Source: CALAGB01 sp963789565 (GTDB lineage: Bacteria > Chloroflexota > Chloroflexia > Thermomicrobiales > Thermomicrobiaceae). Taken from it: 64,000 bases of DNA. Positions 46,568 to 56,642 of this stretch are shown here, piece by piece. The stretch covers positions 124,001 to 188,000 of the forward strand of contig CAWBKX010000002.1 of assembly GCA_963789565.1 (NCBI GenBank), given 5' to 3'. Position numbers and translations under genes: made by a program. Numbering within the stretch: the first letter of the stretch is position 1; the number at the start of each line of letters is the position of its first letter. The notes beneath the pieces were generated by a model. The model was not told the origin of the DNA, ran no database searches, and saw only the letters and a program-made list of their open reading frames with translations.

Positions 46568-46596
46568 TTGACAGTACCTGGCCAAAATGCTAGACT
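46568..46596 (+). promoter_or_regulatory. Promoter of the rpsL-rpsG-fusA-tuf (str) operon
   Basis: TTGACA at 46568-46573 and TAGACT at 46591-46596, exactly 17 bases apart, with an extended TGC before the -10. It lies just after rpoC, so the str operon has its own promoter in addition to read-through. Confidence 0.8.
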
Positions 46597-46602
46597 GTGT
46601 GC

Positions 46603-46628
46603 TTGTGGCCGTCCACGGACGGCCACAA
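46603..46628 (+). promoter_or_regulatory. Perfect hairpin at the start of the rpsL leader
   Basis: TTGTGGCCGTC-CACG-GACGGCCACAA, 11 bp perfect stem and 4-base loop, located about 7 bases after the -10 so it begins at or next to the transcription start. A 5'-terminal hairpin could protect the mRNA or be a regulatory site. No T-run follows, so it is not an intrinsic terminator. Confidence 0.6.
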
Positions 46629-46735
46629 CAGTGAGGAAAGTATTCCTCGGAACAAGTCCGGCACCGCAGCTGCGGGCGATTCCGCAGAGCACGGTCTGTC
46701 ATTGAAGCCGGCGGTTCCAAAAGGAGTTATCCGAC

Positions 46736-47161
46736 GTGCCGACGATCAACCAGTTAGTCCGTAAAGGGCGAACGCAGGTCACGAAGAAGACCAAGGCGCC
46801 AGCACTGCGCTTCACCAACAATGCGTTGGGACGCCATGCTGGACGTTTGCGCCGTGGGAAGGGTTCCCCGCAGAAGCGCGGAGTCTGCACCCAGGTCCGA
46901 ACCATGACCCCCAAGAAGCCTAATTCGGCGCTACGCAAGATCGCCCGTGTGCGGCTCACCAACGGTATGGAAGTGACCGCATATATCCCGGGCGAAGGGC
47001 ACAATCTTCAGGAGCACTCGGTGGTGCTGATCCGCGGTGGTCGTGTTAAGGACCTCCCCGGTGTGCGCTACCACGTCATTCGCGGTGCTCTGGATGCCCG
47101 TGGCGTTGAAAGCCGCAAACAGGGGCGGTCAAAGTACGGAACTAAGAGGACGAAGAGCTAG
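46736..47161 (+). CDS. rpsL: 30S ribosomal protein S12
   Basis: 141 residues, GTG at 46736 with AAAAGGAG upstream. Decoding-centre protein of the 30S subunit. TPKKPNSALRKIARVRLTNG is the streptomycin-site helix/loop with the usual Lys (KPNS). GVRYHVIRGALDARGVESRK is the C-terminal signature. The RKGRTQVTKKTKAPAL N-terminus fits bacterial S12. Confidence 0.98.
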   Translation: MPTINQLVRKGRTQVTKKTKAPALRFTNNALGRHAGRLRRGKGSPQKRGVCTQVRTMTPKKPNSALRKIARVRLTNGMEVTAYIPGEGHNLQEHSVVLIRGGRVKDLPGVRYHVIRGALDARGVESRKQGRSKYGTKRTKS

Positions 47162-47230
47162 GCAGATTCTGCCAACGTTCGTCGCGGCGAAACGCGGCGA
47201 TCTTCCTCTTCACTAGATCGTACGGTACGG

Positions 47231-47271
47231 AAAGCGGCCTCACGAAGTTTATCTCGTGCTGACCGCTTTTT
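47231..47271 (+). terminator. Terminator-like hairpin between rpsL and rpsG
   Basis: AAAGCGG / CCGCTTT outer stem with an inner CACGA / TCGTG stem, followed by TTTTT. It sits in an unusually wide 269-base gap between rpsL and rpsG and may attenuate or process the transcript; the rest of the gap shows nothing. Confidence 0.6.
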
Positions 47272-47430
47272 CGTGTCGCGAATATTTGAGCTCCTGTGTG
47301 AGGAATCGCGCGGAGCCCATCTCAATCTGAAGAGCCATCATCCACTCGTGGTGGCCGACCGACGAGCAAGACCATTGAAGTGGTCACCGGACTGTAAGCG
47401 CTGACAGGGCGCGTGGGAGGCAAGCATCGA

Positions 47431-47901
47431 ATGCCGAGACGAGCAAAAGTAGAGCGGCGTGTCGTTCCGCCAGACCCGCGATATGGAAGCGAGCTAGTCT
47501 CGCGTGTCGTGAACAAGGTCATGACGCGGGGCAAGAAGGGTGTCGCCGAACGGATCGTCTATGGAGCGCTCGACATCATTCAGGAGCGTACTGGGCGGGA
47601 CCCGGTCGACGTATTTCAGCAGGCCATTCACAACGCCACTCCGCTCGTCGAGGTGAAGCCACGCCGAGTCGGTGGCGCGACATACCAGGTGCCGGTGCAG
47701 ATCGAACCCGCACGTCGATTGTCGCTGGCCATTCGCTGGCTGCTGCAGGCCTCTCGTTCGCGATCCGGACGATCAATGGCGGAGAAGCTCGCGGCCGAAC
47801 TTCTTGACGCTTCCAACAACACAGGCACAACGATCAAACGACGCGAAGACACGCACCGCATGGCTGAGGCGAACCGGGCGTTCTCGCACTACAGATGGTA
47901 A
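47431..47901 (+). CDS. rpsG: 30S ribosomal protein S7
   Basis: 156 residues, ATG at 47431 after GGGAGGCAAG. PRRAKVERRVVPPDPRYGSE is the N-terminal arm that contacts 16S rRNA. NVMTRGKKGVAER-like (here NKVMTRGKKGVAE) and RREDTHRMAEANRAFSHYRW close the protein, as in bacterial S7. It initiates assembly of the 30S head. Confidence 0.97.
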   Translation: MPRRAKVERRVVPPDPRYGSELVSRVVNKVMTRGKKGVAERIVYGALDIIQERTGRDPVDVFQQAIHNATPLVEVKPRRVGGATYQVPVQIEPARRLSLAIRWLLQASRSRSGRSMAEKLAAELLDASNNTGTTIKRREDTHRMAEANRAFSHYRW

Positions 47902-47956
47902 TCAGCTACATACCGGGCGGTGACGGCCGGAATGCGTTGGGAATCACGTACAGATC

Positions 47957-50062
47957 ATGAGTAGCACGGCAACCCAAAAAACCGAAGGTGTATTGCAGGA
48001 CCTCGCTCACACGAGGAATATCGGCATCATCGCGCATATCGATGCCGGCAAGACGACCACGACCGAGCGGATTCTGTTCTACACGGGTCGAATCCACCGT
48101 ACTGGTGAGGTGCATGAAGGCGCCGCGACCATGGACTGGATGGTCCAGGAGCGCGAGCGCGGCATCACGATCACGTCGGCGGCGACGACCTGCTTCTGGA
48201 ACGATCACCGCATCAACATCATCGATACGCCGGGACACGTCGACTTCACGGTCGAGGTAGAGCGCTCACTACGGGTGCTCGACGGCGGCGTCGTGGTGTT
48301 CGACGCGGTCGCCGGTGTTGAGCCGCAGTCCGAGACGGTCTGGCGTCAGGCGGATAAATACCGCGTGCCGCGCATCTGCTTTGTCAACAAGATGGATCGC
48401 ACTGGAGCCAACTTCTGGCGCACGGTTGAGATGATCGTGGAACGGCTCAAGGCCCGGCCCGCGGTTGTCCAGCTTCCGATCGGCCAGGAGTCGGACTTCC
48501 TGGGAATCGTCGATCTGATCGATCTCAAGTCGTACATCTTTCATGACGACCTCGGACAGAACATTGAGATCGCCGAAGTCCCGGCCGAGATGCTGGAAGA
48601 TGCGCAGCAGCGACGTCACGAACTCGTCGAGCTGATCGCCGAGACGGACGAAGATCTGATGATGCGTTATCTCGAAGACGAAGAGATCACCACGGATGAG
48701 TTGCGCGCCGCGCTGCGTAGTGCGACGATCTCTGGAACGCTCGTTCCCATCCTGTGTGGAACCGCGCTCAAGAACAAGGGCGTGCAGCGCATGCTCGACG
48801 CGATCATCGATTACCTTCCGTCACCGAGCGATGTTCCGCCGGTTCAGGGTATAAATCCGTCTACTGGAGAATCCGACATCCGGACCACCGATCCGGACGA
48901 GCCCTTCTCGGCGCTCGCCTTCAAGATCGTTTCGGACCCGCACGTTGGTCGTTTGGCCTATGTTCGTGTCTATTCCGGTCAAATGTCATCCGGTAGCTAT
49001 GTCATGAACTCAACCAAGGATCAACGCGAGCGCGTTGGTCGGTTGCTTCGCATGCACGCCAACCACCGCGAAGAGATCGACACGATCTACGCGGGAGACA
49101 TTGGCGCGGTGATCGGGCTCAAAACCACGTTCACCGGCGACACCTTGTGTGATGGGGACCGGCCGATTTTGCTCGAGTCGATTCAATTCCCGGAGCCTGT
49201 CATCTCAGTTGCCGTCGAGCCCAAGACACGCTCCGACCAGGACAAGATGGGAATGGCCCTGGCGCGTCTCGCGGAAGAGGATCCGACCTTCCAGATGAAC
49301 ACCGATCCTGACAGTGGTCAGACGATCATTCGGGGTATGGGTGAACTGCATCTCGAGGTTATCGTCGACCGCATGCTGCGCGAGTTCAAAGTCGGTGCCA
49401 ATATCGGCAAGCCGCAAGTGGCCTACAAGGAGACGATCACCAAACCGGTGCGCGTTGAGGGCCGATTCGTGCGGCAGTCCGGCGGTAAAGGCCAGTACGG
49501 CCACGTGTGGCTTGAGATCGAACCTCTCGAACGTGGCAGCGGCTACGTCTTTGAGGACAAGGTCGTCGGCGGCTCCGTTCCGCGTGAATTCATCTCACCG
49601 GTCGAAGCCGGCGTGCGCGAGGCGATGGAATCGGGCGGCGATTCGGGCAACCCGATCGTCGACCTTCGAGTTGCCCTGGTCGACGGCTCGTACCACGAGG
49701 TCGACTCGAGTGAGATGGCATTCAAGATCGCCGGATCGATGGCGCTCAAAGAGGGCGTGCGTCGAGGCAAGCCGGTGATCCTCGAGCCGTTCATGAAGGT
49801 CGAGGTTCGCACTCCCGAAGAATTCATGGGAGATGTCATCGGTGACCTTTCGGCTCGACGCGGCCACATCGAGGGTATGGAGATGCAGGTGACCACCCAG
49901 GTGGTGCGTGCCTTCGTGCCGCTGGCCAACATGTTCGGGTATGCCACGGAGCTGCGCTCGATGTCGCAGGGGCGGGCCACCTATTCAATGGAGTTCGATC
50001 ATTACGAGCCGGTTCCTGAGAACCTGGCGACGGAAATGAAAGCAAAAGCGCAACGCGGTTAG
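47957..50062 (+). CDS. fusA: Translation elongation factor G
   Basis: GTPase driving translocation on the ribosome, 701 residues, ATG at 47957. G1 is AHIDAGKTTTTERILFYTG. The switch region contains GAATMDWMVQERERGITITS, G3 is IDTPGHVDFTVEVERSLRVL and G4 is VNKMDRTGANF. Domain IV contains RQSGGKGQYGHVWLEIEPLE, and GYATELRSMSQGRATYSMEF is in domain V. The ERERGIT switch and full length indicate the canonical EF-G1 rather than the recycling paralogue. Confidence 0.98.
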   Translation: MSSTATQKTEGVLQDLAHTRNIGIIAHIDAGKTTTTERILFYTGRIHRTGEVHEGAATMDWMVQERERGITITSAATTCFWNDHRINIIDTPGHVDFTVEVERSLRVLDGGVVVFDAVAGVEPQSETVWRQADKYRVPRICFVNKMDRTGANFWRTVEMIVERLKARPAVVQLPIGQESDFLGIVDLIDLKSYIFHDDLGQNIEIAEVPAEMLEDAQQRRHELVELIAETDEDLMMRYLEDEEITTDELRAALRSATISGTLVPILCGTALKNKGVQRMLDAIIDYLPSPSDVPPVQGINPSTGESDIRTTDPDEPFSALAFKIVSDPHVGRLAYVRVYSGQMSSGSYVMNSTKDQRERVGRLLRMHANHREEIDTIYAGDIGAVIGLKTTFTGDTLCDGDRPILLESIQFPEPVISVAVEPKTRSDQDKMGMALARLAEEDPTFQMNTDPDSGQTIIRGMGELHLEVIVDRMLREFKVGANIGKPQVAYKETITKPVRVEGRFVRQSGGKGQYGHVWLEIEPLERGSGYVFEDKVVGGSVPREFISPVEAGVREAMESGGDSGNPIVDLRVALVDGSYHEVDSSEMAFKIAGSMALKEGVRRGKPVILEPFMKVEVRTPEEFMGDVIGDLSARRGHIEGMEMQVTTQVVRAFVPLANMFGYATELRSMSQGRATYSMEFDHYEPVPENLATEMKAKAQRG

Positions 50063-50113
50063 TCGATCCCAGCGGCGCAGTGCCGTCTGGCGAATTATCT
50101 GGAGGATTACGCA

Positions 50114-51313
<1,200 letters not shown>

Positions 51314-51333
51314 GTAACGGGGGTACGAGAACG

Positions 51334-51654
51334 ATGACGGCACGACGCGCGACGCAAAAGATTCGCATCCGCCTGAAGGCGTACGATCACAAGATTCTCG
51401 ATCAGTCGGCGGCCAAAATCGTCGACACCGCGGAGAGCACCGGCGCAAAGGTTTCGGGGCCGGTGCCCCTTCCCACCCGGATCGAGAAATACAGTGTGAT
51501 CCGATCTCCGTTCATCGACAAGGACTCGCAAGAGCAGTTCGAGATCCGGACGCACAAGCGTCTCATCGACGTGCTCGAACCGAGCCAGGGAACGATCCGG
51601 GCGCTGATGCGGCTGAATTTGCCGGCCGGCGTCGATATCGAAATCAAGCTATAG
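51334..51654 (+). CDS. rpsJ: 30S ribosomal protein S10
   Basis: 106 residues. IRIRLKAYDHKILDQSAAKI, PLPTRIEKYSVIRSPFIDKD and FEIRTHKRLIDVLEPSQGTI are the family motifs. S10 is also NusE, acting in transcription antitermination with NusB. It starts 20 bases after tuf, so the S10 operon continues directly from the str operon. Confidence 0.97.
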   Translation: MTARRATQKIRIRLKAYDHKILDQSAAKIVDTAESTGAKVSGPVPLPTRIEKYSVIRSPFIDKDSQEQFEIRTHKRLIDVLEPSQGTIRALMRLNLPAGVDIEIKL

Positions 51655-51733
51655 CTGATCACTGCGATCATGCTCTGCATGCGATGGTGGGCAAACCCTC
51701 GTCTGCTGTCGCGTCCTGATCTGGAGAGAGCCA

Positions 51734-52384
51734 ATGATTGAGGGACTCTTAGGGAAAAAGCTGGGCATGACCCAGATCTTCGACGAGACCGGCCAGGTCG
51801 TGCCGGTCACCGTTCTGGAGGTCGGGCCATGCGTGGTGACGCAGATCAAAACCATGGATCGAGACGGCTACGAAGCGCTGCAGCTGGGTTTCGGCGAGCG
51901 CAAGCGGCTGAACTCGCCCCAGCGCGGACACCTGAAGGCGTCGGGAGCGACGTCGAAGGTTCTGCGTGAGGTTCATACCGACGTGATCGACGATTACAGC
52001 GTCGGACAGGTCATCGACTGCACCGTTTTCGAAGCTGGCCAGACGGTCGACGTGAGCGGTACGAGCAAGGGCAAGGGCTTCCAGGGCGTCATGAAGCGGC
52101 ACAACTTCCGTGGCGGTCCGAAGACGCACGGCCAGTCCGACCGGCATCGCGCGCCCGGTTCGATCGGCGCCAGCGCATCTCCAAGCCGTGTGATCAAGGG
52201 TCTCAAGATGGCCGGACGCATGGGCAACGAGCGCGTCACGGTGCAGAACCTGACGGTGGTGCGCGTCGACAAGGAACGAAACGTTGTTCTCGTGCGAGGC
52301 TCTGTTCCTGGTGCGAGCGGTGAAGTAATCCTCGTGCGGCACGCGGTGAAACACCTCGAGCGTGCTGCCGCGGGCGCCTCGTAG
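51734..52384 (+). CDS. rplC: 50S ribosomal protein L3
   Basis: 216 residues, ATG at 51734. The opening MIEGLLGKKLGMTQIFDETG is the usual start. The peptidyl-transferase-reaching loop contains KGKGFQGVMKRHNFRGGPKT and HRAPGSIGASASPSRVIKGL. The preceding 79-base gap after rpsJ is longer than others in the operon. Confidence 0.97.
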   Translation: MIEGLLGKKLGMTQIFDETGQVVPVTVLEVGPCVVTQIKTMDRDGYEALQLGFGERKRLNSPQRGHLKASGATSKVLREVHTDVIDDYSVGQVIDCTVFEAGQTVDVSGTSKGKGFQGVMKRHNFRGGPKTHGQSDRHRAPGSIGASASPSRVIKGLKMAGRMGNERVTVQNLTVVRVDKERNVVLVRGSVPGASGEVILVRHAVKHLERAAAGAS

Positions 52385-52400
52385 GAAGAGAGAGCAACCG

Positions 52401-53027
52401 GTGCAGCAGACGGTTTTTGACGTGAAGGGGAACGCGGCTGGCGAGGTTGATCTCGCCGACTCGGTCTTTGGTATCGAGCCAAACGTTCCTGTGATGCATC
52501 AAGCATTTGTGCGCCAGATGGCGAACGCGCGTCTGGGAACGCACGACACCAAGACGCGTGGTGAGGTTCGTGGCGGCGGTCGCAAGCCGTGGCGCCAGAA
52601 GGGAACTGGACGCGCTCGCCAGGGAAGCATTCGCTCGCCGCAATGGCGAGGCGGCGGCGTCGTTTGGGGACCGCACCCTCGCAAGTACACGCAGGACATG
52701 CCGAAGAAGATGCGGCGTCTGGCGATTCGCTCGGTCCTTTCGGTGAAACAGCGCGACGAACAGCTCGTCGTGGTGGATGGCCTAAGTGATGTCGAGCCGA
52801 AGACGCGAGAGATGCGGACGGTGCTCGCTGCGCTTCCGAACGGTGAAGCGCGATCGACGTTGCTCGTGGTGACCGATTCCGCGAGCGTGCGACGTGGCGC
52901 CGGAAACATGAAAAACGTGAAAGTCCTTTCCGTGCAGTACGTCAACATTCGAGACGTGCTCAAGCATGAGCGATTGGTGATATCCCGCGATGCCGTGGAT
53001 GTAATCCACCAACTCTGGGCGAATTGA
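52401..53027 (+). CDS. rplD: 50S ribosomal protein L4
   Basis: 208 residues, GTG at 52401 (VQQTVFDVKG), chosen over an upstream frame that overlaps rplC. The extended exit-tunnel loop reads KTRGEVRGGGRKPWRQKGTG then RARQGSIRSPQWRGGG. L4 autoregulates the S10 operon in some bacteria, but no leader structure is evident here. Confidence 0.97.
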   Translation: MQQTVFDVKGNAAGEVDLADSVFGIEPNVPVMHQAFVRQMANARLGTHDTKTRGEVRGGGRKPWRQKGTGRARQGSIRSPQWRGGGVVWGPHPRKYTQDMPKKMRRLAIRSVLSVKQRDEQLVVVDGLSDVEPKTREMRTVLAALPNGEARSTLLVVTDSASVRRGAGNMKNVKVLSVQYVNIRDVLKHERLVISRDAVDVIHQLWAN

Positions 53028-53037
53028 GAGGCAGACG

Positions 53038-53340
53038 ATGGATTACCAAGATGTATTGCGTCGCCCGGTGATCACCGAAAAGAACACCATGCTGATGGAA
53101 CTCGGGCAATATTGCTTCGCCGTGGCGAAGGACGCAAACAAGATTCAGATCAAAGAGGCGGTCGAACGGACCTTCAACGTGGAGGTCGTAGCCGTCAATG
53201 TAATGAATGTACGGGGCAAGGAGCGCAAGCGCTCAGGGCGTCGCAGCCGCCGGCAAAGCATCGGCTTCACCCCGTCATGGAAGAAGGCGATCGTGACGCT
53301 CCGCGATGGGCAATCGATCGACATCTTCGGCGCCGTTTAG
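53038..53340 (+). CDS. rplW: 50S ribosomal protein L23
   Basis: 100 residues, starting 10 bases after rplD. VLRRPVITEKNTMLMELGQY and IQIKEAVERTFNVEVVAVNV are typical of L23. It sits at the polypeptide exit and is the docking site for SRP and trigger factor, tying in with the SRP RNA gene in this window. Confidence 0.96.
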   Translation: MDYQDVLRRPVITEKNTMLMELGQYCFAVAKDANKIQIKEAVERTFNVEVVAVNVMNVRGKERKRSGRRSRRQSIGFTPSWKKAIVTLRDGQSIDIFGAV

Positions 53341-53372
53341 GCTAAACGGGACGGGGCAGAGAGGAACCGACG

Positions 53373-54203
53373 ATGCCGATTCGAAAGTACAAACCAACCT
53401 CTCCCGGGCGTCGCAACATGACTGTTTCGACGTTCGACGAGTTGACCAAGAAGCGGCCGGAGAAATCGCTCATTGAACCGCTCAAGCGGAAAGCCGGGCG
53501 AAACAACCAGGGTCGTCTCACTGTTCGCCATCAGGGTGGTGGGGAAAAGCGCTTCTATCGCAAGATCGATTTCAAACGCGACAAGTTCGGTGTGGTGGCC
53601 CGTGTTTCGGCCATCGAATACGATCCGAACCGCTCAGCCAACATTGCGCTCCTGTTCTATCGCGACGGCGAGAAGCGCTACATGCTTGCGCCGCTCGGCC
53701 TCAAGGTCGGCGACGAAGTGCAGTCCGGCGCAGGATCGCCGATTCGTCTGGGCAACGCGCTGCCGTTGGAAGACATTCCGCTTGGCACGCAGATCCACAA
53801 CATCGAGCTCTATCCCGGACGAGGCGGACAGATGGTGCGCTCCGCGGGCGTGTCGGCGCAACTGATGGCCAAGCAGGATGACTACGCACAGATCCGCATG
53901 CCCTCCGGCGAGGTTCGCCTTGTTCGGCTGGTGTGTATGGCGACGCTGGGCCAGGTCGGAAACACCGATCACGAGAACGTGCGCATCGGCAAGGCCGGAC
54001 GCGCCCGTCACATGGGCAAGCGTCCGACGGTACGTGGCTCGGTGATGAACCCGCGCGACCATCCGCACGGTGGTGGCGAGGGTCGCGCGCCGATCGGTGG
54101 CCAGCCCAAGACGCCATGGGGTAAGCCAACGCTTGGCTATCGGACGCGAAACAACAAGAAGACCGACAAGATGATTGTTCGTCGTCGCGGCAAACGGCGA
54201 TAA
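53373..54203 (+). CDS. rplB: 50S ribosomal protein L2
   Basis: 276 residues. MPIRKYKPTSPGRRNMTVST is the characteristic start. GRNNQGRLTVRHQGGGEKRF and the C-terminal GKRPTVRGSVMNPRDHPHGG with EGRAPIGGQPKTPWGKPTLG match bacterial L2. The GNDP/His residue region near VMNPRDHPHGGGEGR is intact. It is needed for subunit association. Confidence 0.98.
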   Translation: MPIRKYKPTSPGRRNMTVSTFDELTKKRPEKSLIEPLKRKAGRNNQGRLTVRHQGGGEKRFYRKIDFKRDKFGVVARVSAIEYDPNRSANIALLFYRDGEKRYMLAPLGLKVGDEVQSGAGSPIRLGNALPLEDIPLGTQIHNIELYPGRGGQMVRSAGVSAQLMAKQDDYAQIRMPSGEVRLVRLVCMATLGQVGNTDHENVRIGKAGRARHMGKRPTVRGSVMNPRDHPHGGGEGRAPIGGQPKTPWGKPTLGYRTRNNKKTDKMIVRRRGKRR

Positions 54204-54230
54204 CGGTGCCGGAGCGGCTGGAGGAGCATT

Positions 54231-54515
54231 TTGGGAAGATCGTCTAAAAAAGGCCCATATATCGACGCGAATCTCGCGAAGAAGATCGAGACGATGAACT
54301 CGTCTGGGGATCGCCGGGTTATTCGAACCTGGGCGCGCGCGTCGACGATCTATCCGGACATGATCGGTCACACCGTGGCAATCCATGACGGTCGGCGACA
54401 CGTGCCGATCTTCGTGACCGAGCAGATGGTCGGCCATAAGCTGGGCGAATTTGCCCCGACACGCACCTACCGCGGTCACGGTAAAGATGCCGAGCGCGCC
54501 AGCCGTCGACGATGA
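54231..54515 (+). CDS. rpsS: 30S ribosomal protein S19
   Basis: 94 residues, TTG at 54231 with GGAGGAG upstream. GRSSKKGPYIDANLAKKIET is the normal S19 opening, and TVAIHDGRRHVPIFVTEQMV and HKLGEFAPTRTYRGHGKDAE follow. The TTG is the only start that leaves the protein full length without extending. Confidence 0.96.
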   Translation: MGRSSKKGPYIDANLAKKIETMNSSGDRRVIRTWARASTIYPDMIGHTVAIHDGRRHVPIFVTEQMVGHKLGEFAPTRTYRGHGKDAERASRRR

Positions 54516-54554
54516 CAAGGCGATTGACGTTCGGTTTCCGAGGAGACGTCTGAG

Positions 54555-54899
54555 ATGGAAGTGACAGCCAAAGCCAAAGGCGTTCAGGTGTCGGCGCAAA
54601 AGGCGCGCCTGGTCGTCGATACGGTGCGCGGGAAACCGGTCGTTGACGCGCTCGCGATTCTGCGGTTTCTGCCCCAGAAGTCGGCCGTTGACGTGCTCAA
54701 GGTCGTGAAATCGGCCGCGGCAAATGCCGAGCACAATTACGATCTCGACCCCGACACCCTCTATATCAAGGCGATCTTCGCCGATGAGGGGCCGACCTTC
54801 AAACGGTGGCGCGCCCGCGCGCGTGGCCGGGTCAACCGGCAGCTCAAGCGGACGTCGCACATTACCGTAATCGTGGATGAGATCGAGGAGGGGGCATAG
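54555..54899 (+). CDS. rplV: 50S ribosomal protein L22
   Basis: 114 residues. VSAQKARLVVDTVRGKPVVD is the start, and the hairpin loop that lines the exit tunnel reads FADEGPTFKRWRARARGRVN. It ends one base before the TTG of rpsC. Confidence 0.96.
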   Translation: MEVTAKAKGVQVSAQKARLVVDTVRGKPVVDALAILRFLPQKSAVDVLKVVKSAAANAEHNYDLDPDTLYIKAIFADEGPTFKRWRARARGRVNRQLKRTSHITVIVDEIEEGA

Positions 54900-54900
54900 T

Positions 54901-55578
54901 TTGGGTCGAAAGGTACATCCCATCGGATTCCGTCTCGGCATCGTCCATGACTGGGAATCCAAATGGTACGCGGAGCGAAACTACACCGAGCAGCTGCATG
55001 AGGATCTCTTCATTCGGCGGATCATCAACGATGAGTTGACGCGTGCCGGTATTTCGCGCATTGAGATCGAGCGATCGGCGAACCGTATCGAGGTCGCGAT
55101 TCACACCTCGAAGCCGGGTATCGTGATCGGCAAGCAGGGCTCGAACGTCGAGCGTCTGCGCCAGCTTCTCGAGCATCAAGTGGGCAAGAAGGTTCACCTG
55201 AAGATCGAGGAGATCAAAGAGCCCGAATCCGACGCCCGCTTGATCGCCGAGAGCATCAGCGAGCAGCTTGCACGCCGTGTCGCCTATCGTCGCGCCATGA
55301 AGCAGGCAGCCACGCAGGCCATGCGCCGTGGAAGCATCAAGGGCATCAAGATCAAGGTGAGCGGTCGCCTCGGCGGCGCCGAGATGTCCCGCTCCGTCAC
55401 CGAGATGAACGGTCGAGTGCCGCTGCACACGATCCGCGCGAATATCGATTTCGCGGTCGTGCACGCACGCACCACATATGGTCGGATTGGCGTCAAGGTT
55501 TGGGTTTACCGGGGCGATGTGCTGCCGCAGCCGAAGCCGCAGTTCGACGTGGCGGAACTCGAAGCAACGAGCGATTAG
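54901..55578 (+). CDS. rpsC: 30S ribosomal protein S3
   Basis: 225 residues, TTG at 54901, with GAGGAGGGGG in the end of rplV as the ribosome site. GRKVHPIGFRLGIVHDWESK is the start. The KH domain (VIGKQGSNVERLRQLLEHQV) has the GxxG-like loop, and RRAMKQAATQAMRRGSIKGI with TYGRIGVKVWVYRGDVLPQP follow. Part of the mRNA entry channel. Confidence 0.97.
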   Translation: MGRKVHPIGFRLGIVHDWESKWYAERNYTEQLHEDLFIRRIINDELTRAGISRIEIERSANRIEVAIHTSKPGIVIGKQGSNVERLRQLLEHQVGKKVHLKIEEIKEPESDARLIAESISEQLARRVAYRRAMKQAATQAMRRGSIKGIKIKVSGRLGGAEMSRSVTEMNGRVPLHTIRANIDFAVVHARTTYGRIGVKVWVYRGDVLPQPKPQFDVAELEATSD

Positions 55579-55614
55579 CCGGTTTCGGCAACTGAGAAGA
55601 TTGGAACCGTACAC

Positions 55615-56064
55615 ATGTTGATGCCCAAGCGGGTGAAACACCGCAAGATGATGCGAGGCCGGATGACGGGCATGGCATCACGTGGCACGACGGTCGTCTT
55701 TGGTGACTACGGCATTCAGGCGCTTGAGCCAGCCTGGATCAACAGCCGCCAAATCGAGGCCTCTCGTCGCGCGATCACCAACGCGATTCGTCGTGGTGGC
55801 AAAGTTTGGATTCGCATCTTCCCGGACAAGCCGGTGACGCAGAAACCGGCTGAAACGCGTATGGGAAGCGGCAAGGGCAATCCGGAGTTCTGGGTGGCTG
55901 TGGTCAAGCCGGGACGCATCCTGTTTGAGCTTGGTGGCGTTCGCGAGGATCTGGCTCAAGACGCATTGATGCGAGCGATTCACAAGCTGCCGATCAAGTG
56001 TCGCATCGTCACTCGCGAGAATGCCGGAGCCGGAGCCTCGCAAGAGGCATCGGTCGAGGGATAG
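55615..56064 (+). CDS. rplP: 50S ribosomal protein L16
   Basis: 149 residues. MLMPKRVKHRKMMRGRMTGM is the start, and EASRRAITNAIRRGGKVWIR and TRMGSGKGNPEFWVAVVKPG are family motifs. The C-terminal tail after about residue 140 is slightly longer than usual. Located near the A-site tRNA. Confidence 0.96.
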   Translation: MLMPKRVKHRKMMRGRMTGMASRGTTVVFGDYGIQALEPAWINSRQIEASRRAITNAIRRGGKVWIRIFPDKPVTQKPAETRMGSGKGNPEFWVAVVKPGRILFELGGVREDLAQDALMRAIHKLPIKCRIVTRENAGAGASQEASVEG

Positions 56065-56075
56065 AGGAGCGACAC

Positions 56076-56294
56076 GTGAAAGCAACTGAGCTGCGCGGAT
56101 TGACTGATTTCGAGCTTGTCGCCAAGATCGATGAGCTGAAGACTGAGTGGCAGTCGCTGCGATTCGACGAGGCAATAGGTAAGACGACCGATTCGACGCG
56201 GATTCGCAAGATCAAACGCGACATCGCTCGGATCAAGACGATTCAAACTGAGCGACTGATGGCCGCCGAGTTGGAGCAATTGCTCGCCGAATAG
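56076..56294 (+). CDS. rpmC: 50S ribosomal protein L29
   Basis: 72 residues, GTG at 56076 with AGAGGAGC. KATELRGLTDFELVAKIDEL and LRFDEAIGKTTDSTRIRKIK are typical. It is shorter than the longer open frame, which overlaps rplP. Located near the exit tunnel. Confidence 0.95.
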   Translation: MKATELRGLTDFELVAKIDELKTEWQSLRFDEAIGKTTDSTRIRKIKRDIARIKTIQTERLMAAELEQLLAE

Positions 56295-56330
56295 GCGGCG
56301 CCACGACGTGGGAGGACGGACACCCTAGAT

Positions 56331-56609
56331 ATGGAAGAGTCGGCATCCACACAGGTGAAGCCGCGATTGACCAAAGTTGGTCGCGTGGTTTCGAACAAGA
56401 TGGATAAGACCGTGATCGTCTCGGTGGACTATGTTCGCCGCCATCCGATCTATCACAAGTCGATCCGACGAACGAGCCGGTTCAAGGCTCATGACGAGCA
56501 GAATCTCTGCCGCGTCGGAGATCTGGTGACGATCGAAGAGACGCGACCACTGAGTAAGACAAAGCGCTGGATCGTTCGCCGAATCCTCGAGCGGGCTGCC
56601 GAGGCCTAG
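56331..56609 (+). CDS. rpsQ: 30S ribosomal protein S17
   Basis: 92 residues. KVGRVVSNKMDKTVIVSVDY and SRFKAHDEQNLCRVGDLVTI and EETRPLSKTKRW are diagnostic of this OB-fold protein. The N-terminal ten residues vary from other lineages. Confidence 0.95.
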   Translation: MEESASTQVKPRLTKVGRVVSNKMDKTVIVSVDYVRRHPIYHKSIRRTSRFKAHDEQNLCRVGDLVTIEETRPLSKTKRWIVRRILERAAEA

Positions 56610-56642
56610 CGACGTATCAGGCTGACGAAGGAGTAGAGGGCA

